Positions 10,870-21,311 of a stretch of 64,000 nt of DNA are shown piece after piece (position 1 is the stretch's first letter; the number at the start of each line of letters is the position of its first letter). The position numbers were made by a program, and so were the translations under genes. Source of the stretch: Marasmius tenuissimus (taxonomy: Eukaryota > Basidiomycota > Agaricomycetes > Agaricales > Marasmiaceae); NCBI GenBank assembly GCA_029532415.1, contig JAQOTA010000015.1:1612001-1676000 (forward strand), read 5' to 3'. A model generated the notes under the pieces. It was not told the origin of the DNA. It ran no database searches and saw only the letters and a program-made list of their open reading frames with translations.

Positions 10870-11179
10870 CCCGTTAAATCCGGTAAGCGTCGACGTCATC
10901 ACATTTGCCGTCTCAGTGTCCGCAGCATCTCCCAGAATTTCCCACTTGGTACTCGCATTTTGTATCCTCGGTACTCAGTGACATCCTTGACATCGACTTA
11001 TCATCCTCTGAAGGGTCGGAAAACATCCCACGAGCTGGGGTCATGAACGCTGTGAGCGGTGAAGAACTAAATTGTCGCTACTCAACGAAGCACACTCATA
11101 TTTACCCTAACAGCCACTATCTGACAGACGATGATTGATGATGCGGCCATAGGACGCCATTTTTAGACAGAGTGGAACC

Positions 11180-11186
11180 TATAAAG
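11180..11186 (+). promoter_or_regulatory. TATA box of methyltransferase copy 2
   Basis: TATAAAG about 60 bases before the ATG at 11242, in the same sequence context as in copy 1. Confidence 0.6.
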
Positions 11187-11241
11187 AGCAGCCAACAAAG
11201 AGCCAAAGACTAACAGGGATAACCATCTTTATCGAACAGAA

Positions 11242-12370
11242 ATGGCTCTCGAAGAAGATAATCTCAGACTTTCGAAGGAGGAGCTCGAGTTCTACAAGCA
11301 GCAGCTGGGTATGGAGGATGAAGCTGAAATCAAGGACCATATCATCGAGGTCGGCACGAGGGCACACAAGGTCAGAGCACAGTGTTAGGTTCATGCTCAA
11401 TTCTCGTGCGTGTTGATCCTGGACTACCCACAGGTATTCAATTACGGTTGCATTTCTTTGTTCCTCTTCGTCAAGTATGGACGTTCAACGCTCTACTTGA
11501 CCAAACGGATACGAGACCTAATTACCGAACACTCAGACTCAAGTCGCAAGCATACGACTCTGAGGAATTTGACCCCGATCGGACATACCGGCGCGCTTTA
11601 GAATCGTGCATTCAACGAGAAGACGGATTGTATGTTGACTTTGGATGTTGCTGTGAGTATCCCATGGCCATTTCTAGGCCGCTCGACCTTTCAAACACAG
11701 CAGATTCTCGTGACTAACACAAATCTAGTCGGCGCAGACCTCCGCAAGGCAGTAGTAGATGGACTGCCCGTCCAAAAGGCGATCGGAAGTGATATTCGAC
11801 GAGGTAGACGCTCACGCAGCTCAAACAAGCTAACTGAGTTTCTTATTTTCATGATTTCCAGAATTTTGGGGGCTGGGACATGAACTGTTCAAATCGACGC
11901 CAGAAACATTCCCAGCTACTTTTATACCTGGTGATGCATTCGACAAGTCTTTCATCTCGGGCAGAGGTCCCTGTGCCGAAGCACCGACCGGCTCCCTCCC
12001 TGACCTGAAGACTTTGACGTCCTTCATCCCACTCCAAGGACGTGTCACGGCTATTCATGTGGCGAACGTCTTTCACCTGTTCAGCAAAGAGAAGCAGGTT
12101 GAGCTTGCTCAAGCACTCTCGAGTTTGCTTTCCCCAGTACCAGGATCGGTGATCTTTGGCTCCCAAGCAGGGAAAGAAGTTCCAGGTGAATATACCAATC
12201 GGCGGGGAGAGACCAGCTTCGCACACAGTCCTGAAAGCTGGAAGGAGCTGTGGGACGGAGGAGTCTTCCCAGCGGGTTCAATTCGAGTCAAAACGAAATT
12301 ATACCCAATTCCTTTCGCACAGAAGTTCGGTATTGAATACGCCTTGTTCTGGTCCTGTACAGTCGTATGA
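11242..12370 (+). CDS. SAM-dependent methyltransferase-like protein, copy 2
   Basis: Five exons: 11242-11370, 11434-11474, 11516-11652, 11729-11803, 11862-12370; 296 residues, same exon phases and lengths as copy 1. The SAM-binding loop (VDFGCCFGADLRK) and downstream blocks are intact. It differs from copy 1 at scattered residues, for example SDIRREF against TDIQQEF after the glycine loop. Introns 3 and 4 differ more from copy 1 than the exons do, as expected if the proteins are under purifying selection. Both copies therefore look functional. The reaction is inferred from the family only. Confidence 0.8.
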
Positions 12371-12470
12371 AGCCTGCACCATCATATGAAGATGTGAAAT
12401 ATATATTCTCTATTAGGAAGTGGAACTCCAGTACGGTGTACTTCGATCCGTGTAAAGGAGGTGAGCACAA

Positions 12471-14317
12471 TCAACTATGGGCGTAAGATCTAACTTTCGA
12501 AAACCAGAACGGTCGTTCGTGCTTCAATGCGACGGGATAGGCATCACCAGTCTCGAGGTTGACAGAGTCGTACGAGGAGATGTCCAGCTTGTTCCATCTC
12601 CCTAGCGGACGCGATCGGAGGGAGAGTGTCATGGTGAAGACGTATCTCAGAGGATGTTCCGGCACGGAACGATTGTGAGAGGGCCCTGAGATAGCGTTGT
12701 TAGTCTGGTGCTGAGTTGTCCTGAGGTGAGCATGGTTGATTGCAGCAAGGACGGATGAGGGGGACGATAAGTCGACGGGAGCAAGGGTTGGGTCTGATAG
12801 GCTCGCTGAATCGATAAGGTTTGAAAGCACGATCGTTGTTCCGCTCAAATGCCAGGTGCCGATGAAGAGGCCCTAAGAGAGGGGGTCAGTGAGCGAATGA
12901 ACGTGACTGTCCAGTGGTACTGACCTTGGTGCCCCTAGTAGGCTTGAGGCGGGGAATGACCTCAGCTGGAGGTTGCTCTTCATTGGTCAGGAGAGACAAT
13001 ACTTGTCCGTTCGGGTAGAAACGGCTATACCGAGGCGCGTTAGACGCGTTCAACTCATGGACAGTCACCGCACGTACAGATAGCGATGGTAGGTTATAAA
13101 GTAGCTCATCTGACGGGGAGGTGAGTTAGCTTCGCGCCTCGTTAACGCTAGAAATGAACTTACATTGACCCATGAGTTTTCGCTGAGCCCATGACGCCTT
13201 TGAGGGCAGTTGAGTGTGGATAGAGTCCAGCACAAATTGAGACTACGTACACATAGTGACAGATAGCAATGTAGACGCCGTCCATTCGAACACGAGGATG
13301 TTCGATGTATAGCCGACGGTAGTCGTACAGATACTGGTCATATAGCTCATGCAGGATGTCTACGTCGGGTACCTGTGGCGGCTTATACGTAGCGTCAACG
13401 AGTTCCCTGCATCTCATTTAGTACCCGGAAGAGGGAGTATCAGAAAAGAACACACCTCCATATTGATGTATCCAAACTGACGAGTCTGGCTTTCCTGTTG
13501 ACAGCCGCGAATCGTTCAATAGAGGTCGGGTCGAGGTTCTTCACGACATGTACGATCATTTCATCTGGAAGTATGTTCAAATGAACAGGCTCCTTTTCAT
13601 CCTCTGGCTCGAACACGAGTTGTTCAGGAAATCCCTTCAAGATTGAAGCAAGTCTGTCATTGGCAGAGACGGAGCTCCCCGACTCCTGCGTCTATCGGCC
13701 TTCTCCACTACCTCGGCTGTCTTGTCCTGGAATGCGAGGGTGTGCTTGACGTTCTCGGATAGCGATTCGATGGAAAGTGGATCAGCGACGTCGGCCTTCC
13801 TTCCAATGTCGGCAGCTTCCTGTTTTCTGGTGTGGTTGTGTGCCTGATTGGCAAGGAAGGCGCCCAACCGCTCTTCCTGGTGATACAACTTATCGACGTT
13901 GGGCTCCCGGCGGAAAGCTTGACGGTACAATTGGAGGGCTTCGTCGAGTTCGCCCTTCTGCTCGTGTACAACTGCTTGTCGGTATATGGCTACGGCAGGA
14001 GATGCAGTACTATTTGAAGCGATGGCGGCAGCGAGATGGGACGTGGGTCGGGTGTCCTCTTCGGAACGACCGGAAGCGGCTTCCTTCACTGAAGGGAGTA
14101 ACAGACCGGGAATTGAAGGCAACACTGCGGTCGCGCGATCAGAGCCTACGTCTTCCGAGGTTCTGAGGGTCGTGTTATCGTGGCTTTTGCTGCTTCCAGC
14201 TCCAGGACCACCCTTCCTTGTCCGTACCTCTTCTCTCCAAGCTTCCCTGAATCTCTTCAAGTCGTCCGTCTCCTCCGGGACCTTGCCAGGTGCTTCTTGC
14301 CCGGATGAAGCCTGCAT
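12471..14317 (-). CDS. HRT3: F-box protein, Hrt3/Pof7/FBXO9 family, with one frame break
   Basis: Six exons: 14317-13456, 13406-13251, 13197-13164, 13109-13078, 13024-12925, 12872-12471; ~528 residues. These proteins are substrate receptors of SCF ubiquitin ligases. Order of parts: a disordered N-terminus, a TPR-like repeat (AIYRQAVVHEQKGELDEALQ), the F-box (LPDEMIVHVVKNLDPTSIERF), then the family-specific C-terminal domain with YKPPQVPD, RVRMDGVYIAICHYV, PNGQVLSLL, and TMTLSLRSRPLGRWNKLD. In exon 1 the frame must change near 13677-13681 (a run of four G on the coding strand that should be five) to pass from VEKADRRRSR to NDRLASIL. All later junctions are in phase. Its 3' end was copied into the preceding tandem unit. 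A coiled-coil coding signal upstream (14330-14640) might be a 5' extension. Confidence 0.88.
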
Positions 14318-14872
14318 TTTGCAGCGACTGCAGCGGTTCTTTCGAACGTCTACGAATCAAGCTCTCCAACTCTCTTTCGATTATAGCCTCTTCTTGCTTG
14401 TGATGCTGCAAGAAGACCAATAATGGAAAGAAAATCAAAGACTTCGAGTTGAGAGCGGTTGTGGTTGTGGTAAAGCAACAGGCAATTAGATGAGTCAGAT
14501 GAATTGAGACTCTACCGACGTCAAGATTTGGTCAAGATCCTGCTTTCGGAGATCTCTCTGAGCGGCACGAACTTGAGGAAGTATGGAAATCCCTAATGTC
14601 TGGTGTGAAGGAGACCTCGGCCTTCCAAGATGGTGTATGTACTCTGGGGCGTCGTGCTACAGTCATTATTTCTGAGAGTGCATCAACATAAAGGAGTACC
14701 GGAGATCATGCCAGAGCGCAGTACTAGATAAGATAAGATGAGCCCTAACCCTATCCACCTCCCTCCACGACACCGACCGGCCGGCTCGCAGGTCTTTCTA
14801 TCACCTCTACATTCAGTCCTTCTTCCATCCTGGGTTCGCGTCCCGCCTTTTTCATTCTTTTCACTCTTCACG
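14318..14872. other. Divergent region with an unresolved coding signal
   Basis: On the minus strand two open pieces, about 14530-14600 (SILPQVRAAQRDLRKQDL) and 14328-14410 (HHKQEEAIIERELESLIRRR), have coiled-coil character and could be joined through a splice near 14410. They lie directly upstream of the F-box start in another frame. No family was recognised; they may be an upstream small gene or a misjudged N-terminal extension. The J-protein promoter also lies here. Confidence 0.3.
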
Positions 14873-16433
14873 ATGAATAAGGATGAAGCAATCCGCTGTC
14901 TCGCCATATCTCAAAAACACCGCGACGCCGGAAACTATACTTCTGCCCGGAAATTTTGTCAGAAGTCAATATCACTCTTCGATACACCAGAAGCCCACAA
15001 ATTACTTGCGTCGATAGACGCTGCGGAGTCAAATGTTTCAGAGTCAAACAATGGAGAAGGATCCTCCACGTCTGGAAGTGCTACCGGAACACAAGAGCAT
15101 CCGTCGGCGTCTGGGGCGAAGCATCGGCACGCGCATAAGGAGTCGAAGGGTGCATCGAGTTCTACTGGGACTGCCGGTGGTATGGGAGGGGAGAAAAGGG
15201 ACTATACGACTGATCAAATGGAGGTGGTGAAGAGAGTAAGGGCGTGTCGAGTGACAGAGTATTATGATATTTTGGCAGTCAAGAAGGATTGCGAAGAGTC
15301 TGATATCAAGAAAGCTTACCGCAAGGTATGTTCATCATTCACTCTGTCTTTGAGATTTCTCAGTATGTTCTATCTAGCTTGCCCTCGCTTTACACCCAGA
15401 CAAGAACGGAGCACCAGGTGCTGACGAAGCTTTCAAGAGTAAGCATCGCATTCTTGGCGTCGCGTACAGCGCTGATATATCCCCTCAGTGGTGTCCAAGG
15501 CCTTCCAAATACTATCTGGTATGCTCCATTCGACTGCTAGAAGCTTTCCACGCTCAAGAAAATCGTCCAGACCCTCAGAAGCGTGCTATTCATGACCAAA
15601 GCGGTTCTGATCCAGAAGATAGGTCCAGTGGTATGTCGTCCCGCGGATTCTCGTCATTCGCTGGTGGTGGTGGTGGCCCAGGTTTCGACGGCGAGATAAG
15701 CCCCGAGGACTTGTTCAACATGTTTTTCGGTGGTGGAGGCCCTGCTTTTGGTGGCGGCGGTGGTTTTGGAGGCGGTCCCACAGGTACTCCAATTTGATCT
15801 GCGTGATAGGTAACAACGGACTCACTGCTTTGCACAGTCTTCACATTTTCCAGTGGAAATGGCTTCAGGACCTTCCAATCCTTCCCCAATGCTCGTCAAC
15901 CAGGCCCACAAAACAATGCAGAACCTCGGTCATTCGTTCTGCAGCTCCTTCCTCTGATCATCTTGTTCGGGTTTTCTCTCTTGTCAGCACTCCCGAATCT
16001 GTTCACGACACCACCTGTACCCGACCCCCGGTATTCATTCCAACCCAGCACGAGATATCCAATGGCAAGGCAAACGGCCGGGCGGGGAGTCAAATACCAC
16101 GTAGATCCCCAGCAGGTCATGAGCCATCCAGTTATTGGCCCCGAACTTCAGAGGCAGGGAATTGACCTCAGGAAGCCCAACACCGACACGAAACAGGACG
16201 ATAAAATGAAACCGGGCACCGCGTTCTCTCAGTTTGAGAATAACGTTGAAAGAACGTACATAAACGAGGTGTACGCTCTATGTCAGCAAGGTCTTAACAG
16301 GAAGGCACGGTTAAGAGAGGCAGAGGTTGGGTTATTTGGCATAGGAACTGACTGGGAGAAGGTGAAGCGGATCGAGGAGCAGGTTATAGAGGGCTGCGTC
16401 GAGCTAGAGAAGTTGGGAGTTACGAGTCGATAG
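14873..16433 (+). CDS. ER membrane J-domain co-chaperone (DNAJB12/14, Hlj1-like)
   Basis: Five exons: 14873-15325, 15378-15438, 15489-15518, 15571-15783, 15838-16433; 450 residues. The N-terminus MNKDEAIRCL and the following CQKSISLFDTPEA segment are typical of DNAJB12/14, which recruit Hsp70 to the cytosolic face of the ER for quality control. The J domain is assembled across the first introns: YYDILAVKKDC, AYRKLALALHPDKNG with the HPD motif, and FQILSDPQKR. A Gly/Phe-rich region follows (FNMFFGGGGPAFGGGG), then one membrane helix (LLPLIILFGFSLLSALP) and a C-terminal DUF1977-like luminal domain. An earlier in-frame ATG at 14738 would add a Pro-rich leader unlike the family, so the start at 14873 is preferred. 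Confidence 0.9.
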
Positions 16434-16598
16434 GCCCGACAGTTGTATTTATTTCTTTGCTAGTCCGGTAATATCATAGTTCTTATGAATAGTATTGCAT
16501 TGGAATTACATTGCAAAGATGAATGAAAGGAACGTGGTCCGGGCGCGGGCTGGGTCTGGCGTCTAGAAGCCTGTTCTGTGTCCCCTCGTCCGCGTTCT

Positions 16599-16879
16599 CT
16601 ATTGCTTCTGAGCAAGCTTCTCCTGCTCGAGTTTGAGGTAGAACTGTTCCTGACGTGCAACTATGTCTGTCATTAGTGCTGATGATATTTGGAATGCTGT
16701 TTCTTCGACTAACCAGCCTTCAGATGGTATCCATACCTGGTGTATTTTGAGCACCCTCACTATCTGAGAGAAACAAGCACATACCACCAAGTGTAAGCAG
16801 CTGCAGTTCCGAGTCCAAGAGCGCAGGAGATGTCAACGAAGAAGCGCTTTCTGAGCTTGCCGGTGATGGGAGCAATCAT
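16599..16879 (-). CDS. COX9: Cytochrome c oxidase subunit VIIa (Cox9)
   Basis: Three exons: 16879-16785, 16736-16714, 16660-16599; 59 residues, the normal size of this small subunit of complex IV in the mitochondrial inner membrane. The N-terminal MIAPITGKLRKR, the single helix with GLGTAAAYTWWYGYH and the charged coiled C-terminus (QEQFYLKLEQEKLAQKQ) match the family. The open frame upstream of the ATG continues toward 17107 but is probably 5' UTR. It shares a 286-base divergent promoter with CDC55. Confidence 0.9.
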
Positions 16880-17165
16880 TTCTGAACGATTTTGGTGGTG
16901 TAGTGGTTCGGGATGAAGGAGCGGTAAAGATTCGGCGGGAGCTGACGGTAAACAAAGCTTTTGCCAAATAAGACCAAACTCAGAGCTGGTACCTTGTGTA
17001 ATCCTGGCGCATTCCTTGCCCTTATCCTCCACATCCACCGCTCGTACACCCACAGCGACACATCTCTCGTAAATTAAATAATACCAACACCACTTTCTCA
17101 ACTCCATTCTCCGTCTTAGTCTCCACGAAACTCGACTTTGAAATCCTTACTTGATCTCTCGCACT
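16880..17165. promoter_or_regulatory. Bidirectional promoter region COX9 / CDC55
   Basis: Only 286 bases separate the two divergent start codons, so it must hold both promoters and leaders. A possible 5' UTR intron of COX9 ends just before its ATG. No single motif is convincing. Confidence 0.5.
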
Positions 17166-19012
17166 ATGGAAGACCCCTCAGGCTCAGGTGGCTGGCGCTT
17201 TGCCCAATGTTTTGGTGACAAAGGAGAAGTAGAGGACATAACGGAAGGCATGTTTGTTTTCGTCGTGATCGGTGGTGACCTAGACCGTACGGGTCACTGC
17301 CGTGCTGTATCTTGACTGATATCCTTCCCATTCTCAGCGGATATCATCTCCACTGTGGAATTCGACTCTACAGGGAACTACCTCGCAACAGGAGACAAGG
17401 GTGGGCGTGTTGTACTTTTCGAGAGAAACGAAGCGGTACGTTACCTTGCGATGCAAACTTTCGTCCCTCTGCCAAATTGGGACCATTACTGATTATTCTC
17501 CACCAACCTCTCTATATCATTACTCGATGATCGAATCATTCTACTCATCGCCACTAGAAAAAAGGATGCGAATACAAGTTCTACACCGAATTCCAATCGC
17601 ACGAACCGGAATTTGACTATCTCAAGTCTCTGGAAATCGAGGAGAAGATCAACAAGATCAGGTGGTGCAAACGACAAAATTCTGCCCATTTCTTACTCTC
17701 GACGAACGGTGCGTGTCGAACTGCCCATTCATCTGAGCTTATGCTCAAACCTAAGGCTGTCAGATAAAACGATCAAACTGTGGAAGGTATTCGAAAAGTC
17801 ACTTCGAGTGGTCTCAGAGTCCAATCATCACGACGGACAACGCCCGCTTCCACCGCCCACGATGCGAGGCCACCTACGATTACCCAGAATGGCACTGCAG
17901 GACAACATCATAGCTGCAGTGCCACGCAAAGTCTATGCAAACGCCCACGCATACCACATACATTCCATCTCCGTCAACTCAGACCAGGAAACATATATAT
18001 CCGCAGACGATCTCAGAATCAACCTCTGGAATCTAAATATCAGCGACCAGAGCTTCAGTACGTTTCGATCGTGCTTCCTCATTGGTGATGGTTGGACTGA
18101 TCTGTGACGTGGTAGATATCGTGGATATCAAACCCGTCAACATGGAGGAATTAACAGAGGTTATAACTGCAACTGAGTTCCATCCGTTACATTGCAACCT
18201 CTTCATGTACTCGAGTTCGAAAAGCAACATCAAACTTGCTGACATGCGTGACTCAGCGTTGTGCGATCGACATGCAAAATGTGGGTCTCCCAAGCTTGAT
18301 TCGACACTTTTCCTTCGGTTTGTTCATACTCTTCGTTCTAGGTTTCGAGGAGGAGGAGGATCCGACGACACGTTCTTTCTTCTCGGAAATTATTTCTTCT
18401 ATCTCGGATGTGAAGTTCAGTCGCGACGGACGTTACATACTGTCAAGGGACTATCTGTCCCTGAAGATTTGGGACATCAACATGGAGTCAAGACCAGTGA
18501 AGACCATCCCGATACACGATCACCTGCGCGGAAAGCTTTGCGATCTCTACGAGAACGATTGCATCTTTGACAAATTCGAGTGTGTCTGGGGAGGAGACGA
18601 CAAGTACGTGACTACCACCTAACCTATTTTACTGTTCCATCAGTGTTCACACTTGTCCTCGCAGGCACGTTCTAACAGGGTCATATCACAACTATTTCCG
18701 GATATACGACACGGACACCCTCAACGACGTTGTGCTCCAAGCGGACAAGTCTGCCTTTAAGATAAAGAAAATCGGGAACACTGGACCACAGAAACTGGGA
18801 GCAAAGAACGGCACTCGGCCGAATGGATTGAGAGACATGATGTCGCTCGATACTCTAGACTTTAACAAGAAGATACTCCATGCGAGCTGGCACCCAAGAG
18901 AGAACACGATTGCTGTATGCCGCCCACTATCCTCTCATTACAGCCTTCTGACTCTATTTCATCTTACCAGATTGCCGCGACGAACAATCTGTTCCTCTAT
19001 AGCGCTGCTTAA
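17166..19012 (+). CDS. CDC55: PP2A regulatory subunit B55 (Cdc55/PR55)
   Basis: Eight exons: 17166-17247, 17338-17435, 17558-17708, 17764-18057, 18116-18280, 18342-18603, 18665-18914, 18971-19012; 447 residues, typical length. A seven-bladed WD repeat protein that targets protein phosphatase 2A, acting in mitotic entry and exit and in morphogenesis. Signature segments: [61 protein letters not shown], the substrate-groove region [27 protein letters not shown]-like YENDCIF and [19 protein letters not shown]. Intron 1 begins with GC rather than GT (GAAG|GCATGT at 17248): the only nearby GT would break the frame inside a highly conserved stretch. The gene ends with the usual short last exon. Confidence 0.95.
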
Positions 19013-19731
19013 GAGGCAATCCTACCATCGGCTTTCTTTCGCCCCTCACCTCCGCTCCTTCCCACATACCCACTTATACAGCCTGCACGAGAGACCCGCT
19101 GGCGGGGTAGACGGACTCAGACGACACACATACATGGACATTATACGACATCAAGACTTCACGTTCTTCCATATCTCCGCAATCATCATGCCCTGCACGC
19201 AAAACCTCGTATACACCCTACTAGTTACATTCCTAGTATCATCATTACTAATCTTTCCTCTCACCCGCCTTTATATCCACTGTCTTTTCCCTGCCATCTT
19301 TTTTCCGTCGCAGTTCTCTTCCTCCCCGCTCGATATCTTCTTGCGCTGCTGTTCGTGTTTGTTCTGTCGTCTCTGCATTTGCCCCTCCATCAGCGCTCTC
19401 TTCTTGTTGTGCTCAACCTCACCCACTTTTCCCTCACCGTCTCAATTGTTTGGTCTCCCCGGTTGCGAAAGAGGACTCACGTAGATTTGAGAAGAAGTTT
19501 ATCAAAGTCAAATAAATATTCCAATTGTATCATATCCATCACTCAATCTTTTGTGTTCTTGGAGGATTTCATGCGGACAGACACAGCACTCGACTATAAG
19601 AATCGACATTCACATTCTTGTTGAATAATTTAGGGTGATATGAAATGTTTCTACTGAATAAAAATATAGGAAACCGGCGATCGACCTATCACCACGAGCC
19701 CTATGGATTGGCGTTGAATCAGCGCGTCGGA
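19013..19731. other. Convergent 3' flanks
   Basis: Between the ends of CDC55 (+) and the chitinase (-). The first 500 bases are strongly pyrimidine-rich; a long frame there is only the read-through of the last CDC55 exons. No gene seen. Confidence 0.6.
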
Positions 19732-21311
19732 TTAAACTGGCCACGACTTGGAGCGGACAGTTGTGATCCAGGCACTTGAAGCCCGCGGGAACTGCCAGGA
19801 CATGGCTCCCCCGTCTGCATTGGCAAAGTCAGACACTTAGTAGTTGTGATTTTATCATAGACTACTCACGCCACCCTTGGTTCTTTGCGGTTTGAAGACA
19901 AGTAGCGAGGGTGCTAGGATCCATGTAACCGTTATTGGCGTCCCTGATTTTTGCGAATCGTCAGTGAAGAGGACTGGCGGACGGAAGACATGTGCAGTAC
20001 CCGGTGGTGGCTGGCTTCCCGATAACAAGTTTGGAGAGTGGAACCCCGTTGGCGGCGATTTGGAACAGCGCAGTCTGGGGCCAAGTGCTGGAGGAAGTGG
20101 TCAAGAGACTGTTGCAGGTGGTATATTCAGAGATGCCCTCTGTATAAGTAGCAAAGAAGCATAGGTCGTCAGATATGGCCAATTCGGAAGTTGAGCGTTT
20201 GGGGCTTACGATTGTAAAACTACAGACGCGAGGCGAAGATATGAGTACCAGGACGCCTGTGAGCAAGTAAAAAGGCTACCTGGATGTTGTACCAATCGAT
20301 CAGATTTCCAACCGTTTGGTGAACCTTGAGGTAACCTCCACCTCCATACTTGGAAGGAGTGAACCTTTATACGTTCACGATCAGCGTGTCTCCAGACCGA
20401 AAATGAATCAGAGTTACATACCACGGCGCGACCGCTAAGATAGAGTAATCAGTACTTGGTCTGGAGGGTGTAAGAGGCGTTGCGTACGAGCATGAGTGAG
20501 AATGTAATCTCCTTGTGGCAACTGCACACGGAGTTGCTTCGTGAAATCAATTAGCCACTGCTCTGCCTTGCCGTTCCCAGCATCGAAAGCATTGAAATCC
20601 TGATGTGATGATTGATTGGTCAAACACGATTGGACAGATAGAAAAAGCGACGGAGACTGACCTCGTAGTCTACGTCGATACCGTCCAGATTATACTGTTT
20701 GACCCATGCGGCCATATTGTTTGCCGTCGCGATTGGGTCGACTCCGGTGCTGGTAGGGACGTCGGTGGCACCGAACACCGCGACAACAAGTTTGATGCCA
20801 GCGGCGTTGTATTGAGATTTGATGGAAGCACGTTCTGCCGCCGTGAGGGTGGTCCATTCGTAGGCCTGTGATGGAAAGCGAGGTCAGGCCGAGATAAACT
20901 CAAGATGCAATTGAATTAGCATCACCTTGTCCCAAGGTCCCGCGAGAATGAGGAAGGATAGTGCGCTTCCGAGATGGTAAGTATTTCCGAGGAAACAATT
21001 ATAGAACTTGGGGATCTTACAAGACGTTAAAGCCCTGCAGGATCATTAGCTCTTTTAACATCGAAATGGCAGAGAATGGCGTCACCTACCTTGACCTGAG
21101 CGACTGGTGGAGGTCCAGTAGTTCCCTGAACGCCGGTGTCTGCATATACAACCCAATGCGGAGCAGCAGGTGTGGCTCGAGCCAGGATACCGCGGGCTTG
21201 TTCGCTGAGGCCGTCGAAACTTGTGGCATTCACGGGAGAAGAAACCACGCCTCGGAGCAGGCCAAATAAGAGAGTGAGGGAGGCGATACCGAAGGACGAA
21301 AAGAACACCAT
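19732..21311 (-). CDS. Secreted chitinase, glycoside hydrolase family 18
   Basis: Eleven exons: 21311-21090, 21034-21021, 20965-20926, 20865-20662, 20599-20488, 20434-20422, 20364-20280, 20219-20210, 20139-20001, 19943-19870, 19814-19732; 331 residues, all in phase. A signal peptide (first ~24 residues) is followed by a short linker and the GH18 barrel: SFLILAGPWDK, VVAVFGATD, and the catalytic DGIDVDYED, where the last Glu is the acid. QGISEYTTC, PATTGDANNGYMD and GGAMSWQFPRA complete the barrel. It should cleave chitin outside the cell, in wall remodelling or nutrition. Exons of 14, 13 and 10 bases are unusually small but each is needed to keep the frame and the domain. Confidence 0.9.

Larger units (their letters stand above)
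9040..12953. repeat. Tandem duplication: unit A ~9040-10869, unit B ~10870-12953
   Basis: Unit A and unit B begin with the same block (CCCGTTAAATCCGG) and carry one methyltransferase gene each plus the 3' part of the F-box gene that follows. The coding exons differ at only a few per cent of positions by eye, the upstream regions much more. Unit B keeps the intact F-box gene end; unit A keeps a shortened piece (10630-10869) whose right edge abuts unit B. The simplest reading is duplication of a ~2.1 kb segment followed by a ~240 base deletion in unit A. Confidence 0.85.

Noticed and set aside
9040..12953. Retrotransposon or LTR origin of the repeated units
   Set aside because: No terminal repeats, polyprotein or target-site duplication; the repeat consists of normal host genes.
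14738..14872. Upstream start for the J-protein
   Set aside because: Would add 45 Pro/Ser-rich residues before MNKDEAIRCL, where family members begin.
18732..19484. 250-residue open frame after CDC55 exon 7
   Set aside because: It is read-through of the last exons and a pyrimidine-rich 3' flank; the real end is the short exon at 18971-19012.
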